From: Archaeoglobales archaeon
GTDB taxonomy: Archaea > Halobacteriota > Archaeoglobi > Archaeoglobales > Archaeoglobaceae
NCBI GenBank assembly: GCA_030055595.1
Contig: JASFYH010000005.1
Span: forward strand, 1-64,000
DNA length: 64,000 nt
Direction of reading: 5' to 3'
Part shown: in pieces, positions 44,325 to 52,414 of the stretch
How the letters are laid out: every line of letters starts with the position of its first letter
Numbering within the stretch: the stretch's first letter is position 1
The notes under the pieces: model-generated
Database searches by the model: none
Seen by the model: only the letters and a program-made list of their open reading frames with translations
What the model was told of the DNA's origin: nothing
Made by a program: the position numbers and the translations under genes

Positions 44325-45232
44325 TGCTTTTCAAAGTCGTTTTTCTCGGCACCGCTGGCACGATTCCTTCTGCTGATCGAAACACTTCTGCGATTTTTGT
44401 TCAGCATTCGAATTACCGTTTTCTATTTGACTGCGGAGAAGGGACGCAAAGGCAGATCATTTCGGCAAAATTGGGCTTCAGAAATCTTGACAACATTTTC
44501 ATCACCCACATGCACACGGATCACTTCATCGGCGTATTTGGTCTGATAGAGACTCTGTCGCTTAATGGCAGAAAGAAAGAGCTGAATTTTTATACACCCA
44601 ATTCGGAAATGCTTAGGACTTTGTTTGAGATCTTCGGCTATGATAAACTTGATTACTCGATTAATGTTAAAAAAGTAAAAGATGGGGATAAGATAAGCTT
44701 TAGAGGATTTAAAATTGTAGTTTTTGAGACTGAGCACATAGTCCCGAGCGTAGGCTATGCACTGATCGAGGATGATATGAGAAAATTCGATAAGAGCAAA
44801 GCTGAAGCCCTTGGAATTCCACAGGGACCGCTTTATGCAAGGCTAAAGAGCGGAGAGAGCATATACTGGAATGGAAAGCTTATAACTCCCGAAATGGTTC
44901 TTGGAGATCTGAAGAGAGGTAGAAAGCTTGTCTATACCGGCGACACCAGACCCTGCCATAGAACGGTTGAAGTTGCAAAGAATGCAGATCTGCTAATTCA
45001 TGATGCTTCTTTCTCGGAGGAAATGAAAGAATGGGCAATAGAGAGCGGGCACTCAACAGCAAAAGAAGCGGGAGAGGTGGCAAAAAGGGCAAATGTGAAG
45101 AAGCTGGTTTTGACGCATTTAAGTGCGAGATATTCGAAAGATCCAGATCTATTGCTTAATGAGGCAAAGGAAGTTTTTGAGAACGTAGAGATCGTAGAAG
45201 ATCTTATGGGATTTGAGATCTCTCAAAGCTAA
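44324..45232 (+). CDS. rnz: ribonuclease Z (tRNase Z)
   Basis: Endonuclease that trims tRNA 3' trailers. The 302-residue MBL protein has [35 protein letters not shown], the metal motif FITHMHTDHFIG (usually HLHGDH in the family), the exosite-like segment, VYTGDTRPC and THLSARY. I chose the ATG overlapping the rpsJ stop; a longer in-frame start reaches 43 codons back into rpsJ and does not align with the family. Its length fits the short form (about 305). Confidence 0.93.
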   Translation: MLFKVVFLGTAGTIPSADRNTSAIFVQHSNYRFLFDCGEGTQRQIISAKLGFRNLDNIFITHMHTDHFIGVFGLIETLSLNGRKKELNFYTPNSEMLRTLFEIFGYDKLDYSINVKKVKDGDKISFRGFKIVVFETEHIVPSVGYALIEDDMRKFDKSKAEALGIPQGPLYARLKSGESIYWNGKLITPEMVLGDLKRGRKLVYTGDTRPCHRTVEVAKNADLLIHDASFSEEMKEWAIESGHSTAKEAGEVAKRANVKKLVLTHLSARYSKDPDLLLNEAKEVFENVEIVEDLMGFEISQS

Positions 45233-45286
45233 GACTAAAACCACTTCTACTCAAAAAGTGTTCAAAAGGAGTGATCATTAAATAAA

Positions 45287-45376
45287 TTAAGCTAAAAAAA
45301 CAAACTGGAGCGCAAGCAGAGCTACTGCCACTGCTATTAAGGAGACCATTTCACTCCAATCCACTGGCAGGTTCAT
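45287..45376 (-). CDS. predicted 29-residue single-helix membrane peptide
   Basis: ATG at 45376 opens a 29-codon frame, MNLPVDWSEMVSLI then AVAVALLALQFVFLA, ending in TAA 45287-45289. Residues 10-29 would form one hydrophobic helix. The TATATAAAC at 45398-45406 lies 26 bases upstream, the spacing seen for leaderless genes in this window, so the frame is likely expressed. No family is recognised; it could be a subunit of a membrane complex. It lies downstream of ahbC but has its own promoter. Confidence 0.5.
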   Translation of the reverse strand: MNLPVDWSEMVSLIAVAVALLALQFVFLA

Positions 45377-45447
45377 GATCTTATGTGTATGTCATTGTAT
45401 ATAAACCTTTTCCTTATATAAAAATCGGGTTATTACAATCATCATTA

Positions 45448-46548
45448 TCATGCATAAGAAACGTAGCAACTCGGGTCCCAACCCCATAGATCTCCACTTC
45501 TGTAAGCTCTAATCCTGAGCCCCCCACAAAGATCCTTGTATTTACAAATTCCGCACCTATCTCGCAAGAATTTTCCTTTATCTCTAAGCATTTTGAACAG
45601 CGGGTCTTTAATCCAGATCTCTTTAAAACTCCTCTTAAGCAGATTTCCCGCGTTGTAATCTCTCCAGAATTGATTTGGATGCACATTCCCTTCAGGATCT
45701 ATGCATACAAGTCTAACTCCGCTATTATCCCCTCCCCTATACTTCAGAAACTCGAGCACTCTCTCATCTTTGGTTTTTTGATATACATAGATCCCATCCG
45801 AGGGATTGTCAACAGTAAGGATCTCCATTCCCTCTCTCTCTGCCTGAGAGATCATGTAGTCTATAACCCTTTTCCGTATTATATTGTCCACATCATCTTT
45901 AAAACTCGCATTTCCGGAAGGGACTAAATGGTAAAGACAGAACCTCGAGATCTCGTTTTCTCTCGCTAAATTTAAGAGTTCGGGAAGCTCTAAGAAGTTA
46001 TACTTTGTTAAAGTGAATCTCACACCAGTCATAACCACCTCATTCGAAATTTTTAGAGCATTTAGTGAGGTTTCGAAAGCTCCATCCATTCCACGAAACT
46101 TATCATGGATCTTTACACCATCTAAACTTATGCCCACATAATCGAACACTTTCAGCTCTTCAGCGGTATCTTTATCAATAAGCGTCCCATTTGTGGAGAG
46201 CACAACCTTTATATTTTTCTTTTTTGCAAATTCTGCGATTTCGAAAATGTCTTCTCTCATCAGAGGTTCTCCACCACTGAATAAGATCAAAGGAACTTTA
46301 AATTCTGCAAGCTCAGTTATGATCCTTTTACATTCTTCTGTCGAGAGCTCTTTAGCCCTAAATCCTGTTTTTGCATAACAATGAACGCATTTCAGGTTAC
46401 ATCGATCAGTAATATTCCAAACAACGATGGGTATGAGCGCAGATGAAAATTCTACAAGCTTTCTCGGAATAAAAACCTCCTCATCTCCATAGGTGAGCTT
46501 CTTGGAAACCGTAGAGCTTCCACCTACCAGTTTGCTTAAACTGATCAT
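45448..46548 (-). CDS. ahbC: 12,18-didecarboxysiroheme deacetylase-like radical SAM/SPASM protein (AhbC/NirJ)
   Basis: A 366-residue radical SAM protein with cluster motif CNLKCVHCY after PIVVWNITDR, FSGGEPLMRED, STNGTLID, VGISLDG and a C-terminal SPASM region (CIDPEGNVHPNQFW...CGICKYKDLCGG) for additional clusters. The start MISLSKLVGGSS and the IVVWN context fit AhbC/NirJ, which removes acetate side chains from didecarboxysiroheme in the siroheme-to-heme route. With hemL, hemC and cobA in the window, this suits the alternative heme pathway. AhbD or another peptide-modifying radical SAM is the main alternative. Confidence 0.72.
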   Translation of the reverse strand: MISLSKLVGGSSTVSKKLTYGDEEVFIPRKLVEFSSALIPIVVWNITDRCNLKCVHCYAKTGFRAKELSTEECKRIITELAEFKVPLILFSGGEPLMREDIFEIAEFAKKKNIKVVLSTNGTLIDKDTAEELKVFDYVGISLDGVKIHDKFRGMDGAFETSLNALKISNEVVMTGVRFTLTKYNFLELPELLNLARENEISRFCLYHLVPSGNASFKDDVDNIIRKRVIDYMISQAEREGMEILTVDNPSDGIYVYQKTKDERVLEFLKYRGGDNSGVRLVCIDPEGNVHPNQFWRDYNAGNLLKRSFKEIWIKDPLFKMLRDKGKFLRDRCGICKYKDLCGGLRIRAYRSGDLWGWDPSCYVSYA

Positions 46549-46613
46549 AAAATTAAGTTTTGCTTGGGCTAAAAAATTTTTTTAATTTCAAAATTATTTG
46601 TCCAGCGAGGTAT

Positions 46614-47144
46614 CTAACCGCAGGACTCCATCTGTAGTGCTCCTTTTTCGTCATAAAAGACTGTGCAAGTCTTATCCCCTTGCCTATACATGCACATTAA
46701 TCCCTCAGAAGATCCATAGACGTCGTAATACTGGATACAATATTTTCCATCCTTCTCAAATCCTTCAGCAGCTTTGTAGAACTTTCCAGTATCTTCATCT
46801 GTGGTCCACAAGAGACTATTTCTGTATCCCCACATGCCCAGTTCAACTGCAACCATATCGTGACAGAATTTTACCTTCTCACTTCCGCTTGTTACTTCCA
46901 TACAACACAGATCCAGTGATTTTCCGGCAACTACATGTCTTTCGATCCCCGTTACTCTAAATTCGCCTTCTTGAGTCCTAACAAAAGTCCCTATGGGACA
47001 ATCGGTCTTTTCTTCAGCTTTTGGCGTTTTAACTGCGGGAGTTGTTCCGGCTGGCGTTTCTTGCGAGGGTGGTTGTCCCGCACAGCCTAAGAATAGTATT
47101 CCCGCAATTAATACTACACAAACCATTATCGAATTCTTCCCCAT
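46614..47144 (-). CDS. cysteine-rich secreted lipoprotein, unknown function
   Basis: A 176-residue protein with signal helix IMVCVVLIAGILFLG and lipobox LFLGCAG (anchored Cys near 21), followed by a Pro/Thr/Lys-rich linker (QPPSQETPAGTTPAVKTPKAEEK) and a domain with about eight cysteines (DCPIG, LCCMEV, KFCHD, YCIQYY, MCMY, TCTVFY, ESCG). Probably a disulfide-linked extracytoplasmic domain tethered to the membrane. No family recognised. Its nearest neighbours, ahbC and a DUF996 protein, are not obviously related. Confidence 0.65.
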   Translation of the reverse strand: MGKNSIMVCVVLIAGILFLGCAGQPPSQETPAGTTPAVKTPKAEEKTDCPIGTFVRTQEGEFRVTGIERHVVAGKSLDLCCMEVTSGSEKVKFCHDMVAVELGMWGYRNSLLWTTDEDTGKFYKAAEGFEKDGKYCIQYYDVYGSSEGLMCMYRQGDKTCTVFYDEKGALQMESCG

Positions 47145-47285
47145 TTTTTATCCTCCGATTGCAATGCACTTAGCCAAATATTGCAATCTTAAAATTTTAA
47201 CCCTCGTTCCATATAAACTTTTAGTATTATGAGCCCGCTTCTTCTACTTGCTGAGAGTGGTTAAAAATAGTATTAGAATTAGATC

Positions 47286-47846
47286 TTATTTCTGAATCTC
47301 TTGAGTCGGAGTTTCAAGTGCTTCTGGCAAAGAGAAGAAAGCTACGATCTGCAAGACCATTGCTATGAAAAGAATTATTAATCCAATAAGGACAATGATC
47401 AAAACTGATCCGATCAGGTAAAATGTAGCGGTCGTTTCAAACATTTCAACTTTTGTCTTTACCGAAATAGAATTATAGCTTCGCCTAAGGAAGACCGCAC
47501 TGAGAATTAGCACGATCCAGAGAGCTATAAATGCCAAGATCAGGGACCCTATGAAAGTCGCTAAAGCTGAAACGGGGTTTGCTATATTTACCAGAGAACC
47601 AAAGATCCCCGCAACTAACAGCACTCCCGCTATAATAAAAGCAACTACACTGAAAATGAAGGAGATCAGAAAATTCTTAAAGACTTCTTGATCCTTTATC
47701 TCGTCAGAGATGTATTTTACAGCTACAAAAACTAATACCAATCCTGCAAGTGCCAAGGCGGTTCCAATTGCTGGAATTAATGGGGCTACAAGCATCAGTA
47801 TGGAACCGACACCTCCAAAAGTTTTTGCTGAAGCCAGTTTGCTCAT
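47286..47846 (-). CDS. DUF996 family membrane protein
   Basis: A 186-residue integral membrane protein with about five helices, beginning MSKLASAKTFGGVGSILMLVAPLIPAIG, the DUF996 signature, then LALAGLVLVFVAVKYISDEIKDQEVFKNF. The family occurs widely in archaea; its function is unknown. The start ATG at 47846 is followed upstream by TTTTTAAATT near 47862-47872. It stands alone. Confidence 0.75.
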   Translation of the reverse strand: MSKLASAKTFGGVGSILMLVAPLIPAIGTALALAGLVLVFVAVKYISDEIKDQEVFKNFLISFIFSVVAFIIAGVLLVAGIFGSLVNIANPVSALATFIGSLILAFIALWIVLILSAVFLRRSYNSISVKTKVEMFETTATFYLIGSVLIIVLIGLIILFIAMVLQIVAFFSLPEALETPTQEIQK

Positions 47847-47893
47847 AAAGAATTCAAAGAATTTTTAAATTATAAATTTTTCGCCGTGCAAGG

Positions 47894-48781
47894 CTATTCT
47901 TCCCTAATCAAGATCTTAAATCCCATATTTCCAAGGATCCTGACGACTTCAGCATTGTATGGAAATAGATCATTATCGATATATTCGCCAACAAATTTCT
48001 CAGCGAGCTTCAATGGTTCCCCATCTGCTTCCTCATCCATAGAAGCGGTCAGTGTCATTTCAAGAAGTTTTCTCTTTAATTTACCATCAAATTCACAACC
48101 ATCGCTAACGGGAAGCCCAGCAAGAGAACCACGCCAGTAAACTACGAGACCGTCGCCAAAAAGCTCTTTATATTTTGAGATCTGCTTTCTAAAGTAAAGG
48201 TTATAAGTTCTAAGATCTGCAAAAAGAGCTTTGCTCTCGATCCACTTCAATTTGTTACCAAAAAGATCTAAAGGTTCTTCAAAGTAGAAGTCGGGGGTTT
48301 TTTGCATTCTAAGTTCTTTTTCTGTTTTAAATTTTATACCTAAGCTCTTCAGTTTTTCTTCAATGATCCTCTCTCCAATTTTACCTAAAACACCCTGAAG
48401 CTTTGCCGCAATTGGTGAATAAATAAAATCTCTCGAGACTGCCTCGTAAACAAGCTTTGAAAGTTCTCCGTCGAGTTTAGTCGGATCTCTAAGCGATTTG
48501 TTGATCTCCTTTGTTGTAAATTGCATACCTTTTAAAAGCAATCTAACCTTCAAAACTGGGGTTAGGGTTAGCCACTCCGGTAATCTCTTCTTTTCCTCCC
48601 AGAACTCAAGAATTTCCTTTGTTCTGCCTGAAAATAAGTGATACTTCCTTTTAACACTCTCAACTTTTTTCTGCATTAGTATGGCATGCAAAATTCCCCG
48701 GGGTATTTGGAATTTCCCAAAATCAGAGATCCTGTTCAAATTTTTCCTTATGAGCATGTATTCGTCTAAGGATAACCTCAT
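47894..48781 (-). CDS. TPD-domain protein (archaeal homolog of CDIN1/C15orf41 nuclease)
   Basis: About 295 residues. A helical N-terminal half (RLSLDEYMLIRKNLNRISDFGKFQIPRGILHAIL...) contains two winged-helix-like segments; the C-terminal half has LGKIGERIIEEKLKSLGIKFKTEKELR, KTPDFYFEEPLDLFG, IESKALFADLRTYN and KQISKYKELFGDGLVVYW. This is the PD-(D/E)xK core of the TPD family (the Asp of TPD, then E-x-K in ESK), whose human member CDIN1 is mutated in an inherited anaemia. Nuclease function is inferred. ATG 48781 overlaps the Pcc1 stop. Confidence 0.8.
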   Translation of the reverse strand: MRLSLDEYMLIRKNLNRISDFGKFQIPRGILHAILMQKKVESVKRKYHLFSGRTKEILEFWEEKKRLPEWLTLTPVLKVRLLLKGMQFTTKEINKSLRDPTKLDGELSKLVYEAVSRDFIYSPIAAKLQGVLGKIGERIIEEKLKSLGIKFKTEKELRMQKTPDFYFEEPLDLFGNKLKWIESKALFADLRTYNLYFRKQISKYKELFGDGLVVYWRGSLAGLPVSDGCEFDGKLKRKLLEMTLTASMDEEADGEPLKLAEKFVGEYIDNDLFPYNAEVVRILGNMGFKILIREE

Positions 48782-48981
48782 ATGCTCTCGCACATTTTAA
48801 GGTGCATCAGATAATCGTCAATCGCATATAAAAGCGAGCTGGGTTTTCTTGCTCTTATTTCTATAACGAGCATACCTTCCTCTGCTCTACAATCACACCA
48901 AGGAGGGTCGTCGACTTTAAGTGCCTTTACAATCTCCTCCGCATATTTGTTTTCGATCTCTAAGCGAGCATAGCACAGCAA
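48778..48981 (-). CDS. pcc1: KEOPS complex subunit Pcc1
   Basis: A 67-residue Pcc1-like protein: MLCYARLEIENKYAEEIVKALKVDDPPWCDCRAEEGMLVIEIRARKPSSL followed by LYAIDDYLMHLKMCES; strands and helices match the small dimerising subunit of the KEOPS complex that makes the t6A tRNA modification. Between the DHH nuclease (22-base overlap) and the TPD gene (4-base overlap). In many euryarchaea Pcc1 sits beside this nuclease. It is short (usual 75-85). Confidence 0.75.
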   Translation of the reverse strand: MLCYARLEIENKYAEEIVKALKVDDPPWCDCRAEEGMLVIEIRARKPSSLLYAIDDYLMHLKMCESI

Positions 48982-50270
48982 AGCCGATCAACCTCTTTCA
49001 AAAATTCCTCGATCTTTTCCTTATTAATGTTTGCCCCCGCAGCAACCCTATGTCCGCCTCCGATTCCATTTACCCGCAACGCTGACAAACGCATAACTTC
49101 CGCCAAATCGAGCTTTTGAGCTATTTTCTCAGTAGCTCTTGCTGAAACTTTAACTTTTCCATCCTTTTTGATGTTAAGCACCACTATAGGTTTATCTGGC
49201 ATGAGATACCGAGAAAAAATTGTGGCTATTGGACTTGTTGAAACCGCATCCTCCATGACAAGATAACGAATGCAGAAACCCTCTTTCACTTCTTTTTTTC
49301 TTTTTACAAGCTCCTCCAATATTTCGGTTGTAAACTTCTCATTGATCTCCAAACCAGTTTTTAAAGCTTTTTCATCGCCAAAGAGTATGCTCAATGCTGT
49401 GCTCATCTCCCCCGCTCTGCCACAGGAGTTTATCAAATCCACGAGACAGATAGCATTCTTAACTGGCAAATTTTTTAAAAAGATCTTTTTTCCAATCACT
49501 TGCTCAAAAACACCTTCGTAAGCACCTATCTTAAGCAATCTCAGTGCTATGGCGTCTGCAAGCTTTTGCACTTCTTTAAGACTAAGATCATCTACTTCTT
49601 TTTCCACGTCGAGCCCAATTTTTTTCAGAAATTCGTAAAGTTCTGCTTCTTTATCATAAAAATCTAAATAGGGCTCCAAGCTCATTTTTAAAGCTTTTAA
49701 CAAATTTCCGGACGGCAAGTAGAGTCCAGGTTTCACTTCAGCATAGCCAGATGAGACTGAGTCTCGCAATATTTCTCCATTTATACCAAAAAATTTCTGT
49801 TTGTCTCCAATTGCTCCCAAAATTGCCATTGAAGCTAGATCCAAATTATTGCCAAGCTCCTTCGCAATTAGATAAGCAATACCACTCGCAGATACTTCGT
49901 AAGTGCCATCAATTCCAACTAAGTGAGGATTAACGTGAACAAACCCTTTTTTAGGCTTTATTTCCCCATTCGGCTTGTGATGATCAAGAATGATTAGATC
50001 TGCATCGATCTTGGACATCAACTCGCTATAACCGCTTCCCATATCTGCAAAGATCTGCAATTCTCCATCCTCTGGCTCAAAATCATTTAAACCTTTCAAG
50101 AAAGTTATCTGAAAGTCTTTTCCAGCCCTTAGCAAAGCCTTCGAAATTATAGCTCCAGCTGAAATCCCGTCAGCGTCGTAATGAGTATAGATCCTCGCAA
50201 AATCGTGCCTTGAAAGCAAATTCACCGCTTTTTTAGCAAGATCTCTAAGTGTTGAGACCGAATTCATCAT
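48960..50270 (-). CDS. DHH-family single-strand exonuclease (RecJ-like, GAN type)
   Basis: About 436 residues with DHH motifs I-IV: YTHYDADGISAGAI, IFADMGSGYSEL, IILDHHKPNG and MAILGAIGDKQ, then a DHHA1 domain ending GIGGGHRVAAGANI. In Thermococcus the homolog is the GINS-associated nuclease; it is a candidate for the archaeal Cdc45-like factor. The start is uncertain: ATG 50270 overlaps the aspartate kinase end by 26 bases, but ATG 50297 and 50267 are also in frame. Co-transcribed with Pcc1 and TPD. Confidence 0.85.
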   Translation of the reverse strand: MMNSVSTLRDLAKKAVNLLSRHDFARIYTHYDADGISAGAIISKALLRAGKDFQITFLKGLNDFEPEDGELQIFADMGSGYSELMSKIDADLIILDHHKPNGEIKPKKGFVHVNPHLVGIDGTYEVSASGIAYLIAKELGNNLDLASMAILGAIGDKQKFFGINGEILRDSVSSGYAEVKPGLYLPSGNLLKALKMSLEPYLDFYDKEAELYEFLKKIGLDVEKEVDDLSLKEVQKLADAIALRLLKIGAYEGVFEQVIGKKIFLKNLPVKNAICLVDLINSCGRAGEMSTALSILFGDEKALKTGLEINEKFTTEILEELVKRKKEVKEGFCIRYLVMEDAVSTSPIATIFSRYLMPDKPIVVLNIKKDGKVKVSARATEKIAQKLDLAEVMRLSALRVNGIGGGHRVAAGANINKEKIEEFLKEVDRLCCAMLA

Positions 50271-51633
50271 GGATGACTTTAACAGCGTTGATTCCATCTT
50301 CAGACTTCACCGCAAACGAGACGTTGTATTCAGAACAACTCTGGCTGATCATAACCACGTTGATCTTATTTTTGCCTAAAGCTGAAAAGATCCTGCCAGC
50401 AACCCCGGGAGTTCCCGCCATGCCCGCCCCGACCGCACTTACGATCGCTACATTATCGATCTTAGATACCTTAGTAACACCGTTCTCTATTACCTTCAAC
50501 GCTTTGTAGGCTTTTTCTACATCTTTCTTGTCCACAACGATCGACAGATTCAGCTCGGAAGAGCTTTGAGACAGCATGATCACATTGACTTTTTCCTCAG
50601 CAAGGATCTTGAAAACTTCAGCCATGATCTCTGCAAAATCCGCCCCCGCACCGCTAACATTCACGATCCCTGCATTCTGAATTAAACTAAGAGCTTTTAC
50701 AATATCTTTACTTTCTCTTGTATTTGCCCCAATTACAGTTCCAACCCCCTCCGGATTGAATACATTCTTGATCCTAACTGGGATGCCCTTCCTCATCACC
50801 GGGATCAATGCTAATGGGTGAAGGATCTTAGCTCCGAAATGCGAAAGTTCCATCGCCTCTTGATATGAGATCTCCGGTATGAACTTTGCATTTGGCACAA
50901 ACTTTGGATCACATGTCATTATTCCATCAACCTCCTTCCAAAGCCATACTTCATCAGCATTTAACGCAGAAGCTATGATCGTCGCTGTGTAGTCACTACC
51001 CCCTCTCCCAAGAGTAGTTATGGTTCCCTCTTCAGTCAAGCCAATGAAACCAGTTACAACTGGCACGGTTTTCTTTATTTTCAAAAGTGGCTCAAGCCTT
51101 GTTCTTATGAGTTCATAAACCCCCGGTAATGGTTTTGCTCTACCATAGCTCTTGTCGGTTATGATTCCCGCGTCTCCTCCTGTTAGAGCAACAGAGTCAA
51201 CTCCGAGAGATAAAAGCGACGCGGAGAGAATTGGAGCAACAAGTCTCTCACCAAATGAAACGATATAATCTTCACTTCTCTTTGTTAACTCCCCCAGATA
51301 ACTTATTCCAAGCAAAACCTTTTCAAGCTCATCAAACAGCCTTTCAAGAGCCTGAATTACTCTACTCTTTATTTCGTCGCTCGAAACAGCTTTTTCAACC
51401 GCTTCATAGTGTTTCTTCATCATTTCTGCGACGAAGAGCTTTATGTAACCCGCACTTGCTTCAGTACTACACTTCATAGCTGCAGAGAGTAGGGCATCAG
51501 TAACACCGGACATTGCAGAAACGACTACAACCACTTCATTACCTTCAGAAAATTTCTTGATCAGATTAGCGCAATGAAGGATCCCATTACCATCTTTTAC
51601 ACTTACTCCCCCAAACTTCATTACGATTCTCAT
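50245..51633 (-). CDS. lysC: aspartate kinase
   Basis: Makes aspartyl phosphate for Lys, Thr and Met synthesis. The 462-residue protein has KFGGVSVKDG, SAMSGVTDALLS, FGERLVAPILSA, LGRGGSDYTATI and a tandem ACT region at the C terminus (VNVIMLSQSSSELNLSIVV; KINVVMISQSCSEYNVSFAV), the allosteric sensor domains. No fused homoserine dehydrogenase. TTTATATTT near 51656-51666 lies about 26 bases before the ATG. First gene of an operon leading to a DHH nuclease, an unexpected pairing. Confidence 0.95.
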   Translation of the reverse strand: MRIVMKFGGVSVKDGNGILHCANLIKKFSEGNEVVVVVSAMSGVTDALLSAAMKCSTEASAGYIKLFVAEMMKKHYEAVEKAVSSDEIKSRVIQALERLFDELEKVLLGISYLGELTKRSEDYIVSFGERLVAPILSASLLSLGVDSVALTGGDAGIITDKSYGRAKPLPGVYELIRTRLEPLLKIKKTVPVVTGFIGLTEEGTITTLGRGGSDYTATIIASALNADEVWLWKEVDGIMTCDPKFVPNAKFIPEISYQEAMELSHFGAKILHPLALIPVMRKGIPVRIKNVFNPEGVGTVIGANTRESKDIVKALSLIQNAGIVNVSGAGADFAEIMAEVFKILAEEKVNVIMLSQSSSELNLSIVVDKKDVEKAYKALKVIENGVTKVSKIDNVAIVSAVGAGMAGTPGVAGRIFSALGKNKINVVMISQSCSEYNVSFAVKSEDGINAVKVIHDEFGLNT

Positions 51634-51726
51634 ATCTCTGCAAGAAAGTTCTGAGAAATATAAATTTGTCGGATTCCCTGGGATAAAAAGATCGTTTAAA
51701 AATAAAGATCTATAAAATAGGGATTT

Positions 51727-52353
51727 TTACTTTCCACTCCTGATCACGATCTTCTGTCCTATGATCATCGTGCTTGGGATTAGCACCGTGTTGGAGTCCG
51801 ATTTTCTCTCAGCTTTCGTGAATAGGGCTCCGATCTCCTTAACAATAAGATCCGTTTCTCCAGCGAGATCAACGTTATCGCCGATCTTGAAAGGTCTCGC
51901 GAGCAGTAAAAACATCCCCGCTATTGCCTGTCCAAGAACTTGCTGAGTCGCAAAGCCAACTACCAAGCCGATAAAGCCACCCAAGGCTACGCCAGCGGTT
52001 CCACCTGCAATACCGCCAGCTATCGCAGCGAATAAACCGCCAAGTCCAAGGATCTTGATCATGTTCTTGACCGCAGAAGCGGTCGAGATGCCATATTTTG
52101 GCTCAAGTATTGCACTGAAAAGTGAAGCTATAGATGAAATGATCAGCCAGCCAATCACAAGGGCAACGATCACGAATATATACGGTGCAAAGTCCACGAT
52201 CATTGCTAAACTGTGCAAGCTTGGATTCTTAGCAACTATGTCGGGTATGAGGTAGTAGAAAAACCAGTTCAGAATGCCAAGAACCAAAACCGCAATTACA
52301 ACATAGATCACTAACCTCGAAAGCGCTCCACCAAAACTGTCCTTCTCCGCCAT
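51727..52353 (-). CDS. small MscS-family mechanosensitive channel
   Basis: About 208 residues. Three or four membrane helices are followed by the MscS pore region GGIAGGTAGVALGGFIGLVVGFATQQVLGQAIAGMFLLL, rich in Gly/Ala for tight packing, and the start of the beta domain LARPFKIGDNVDLAGETDLIVKEIGALFTKA. The usual C-terminal cytoplasmic vestibule is nearly absent, so it is a minimal member; opens on hypo-osmotic shock. ATG 52353 lies 26 bases from ATATATAGG, so it is leaderless; an upstream start at 52374 is unlikely. Confidence 0.85.
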   Translation of the reverse strand: MAEKDSFGGALSRLVIYVVIAVLVLGILNWFFYYLIPDIVAKNPSLHSLAMIVDFAPYIFVIVALVIGWLIISSIASLFSAILEPKYGISTASAVKNMIKILGLGGLFAAIAGGIAGGTAGVALGGFIGLVVGFATQQVLGQAIAGMFLLLARPFKIGDNVDLAGETDLIVKEIGALFTKAERKSDSNTVLIPSTMIIGQKIVIRSGK

Positions 52354-52414
52354 GTAAATAAATATACTATGCACCTATATATTATTTTCCGCAGAAGTTG
52401 CTAAAAATTTGAAA

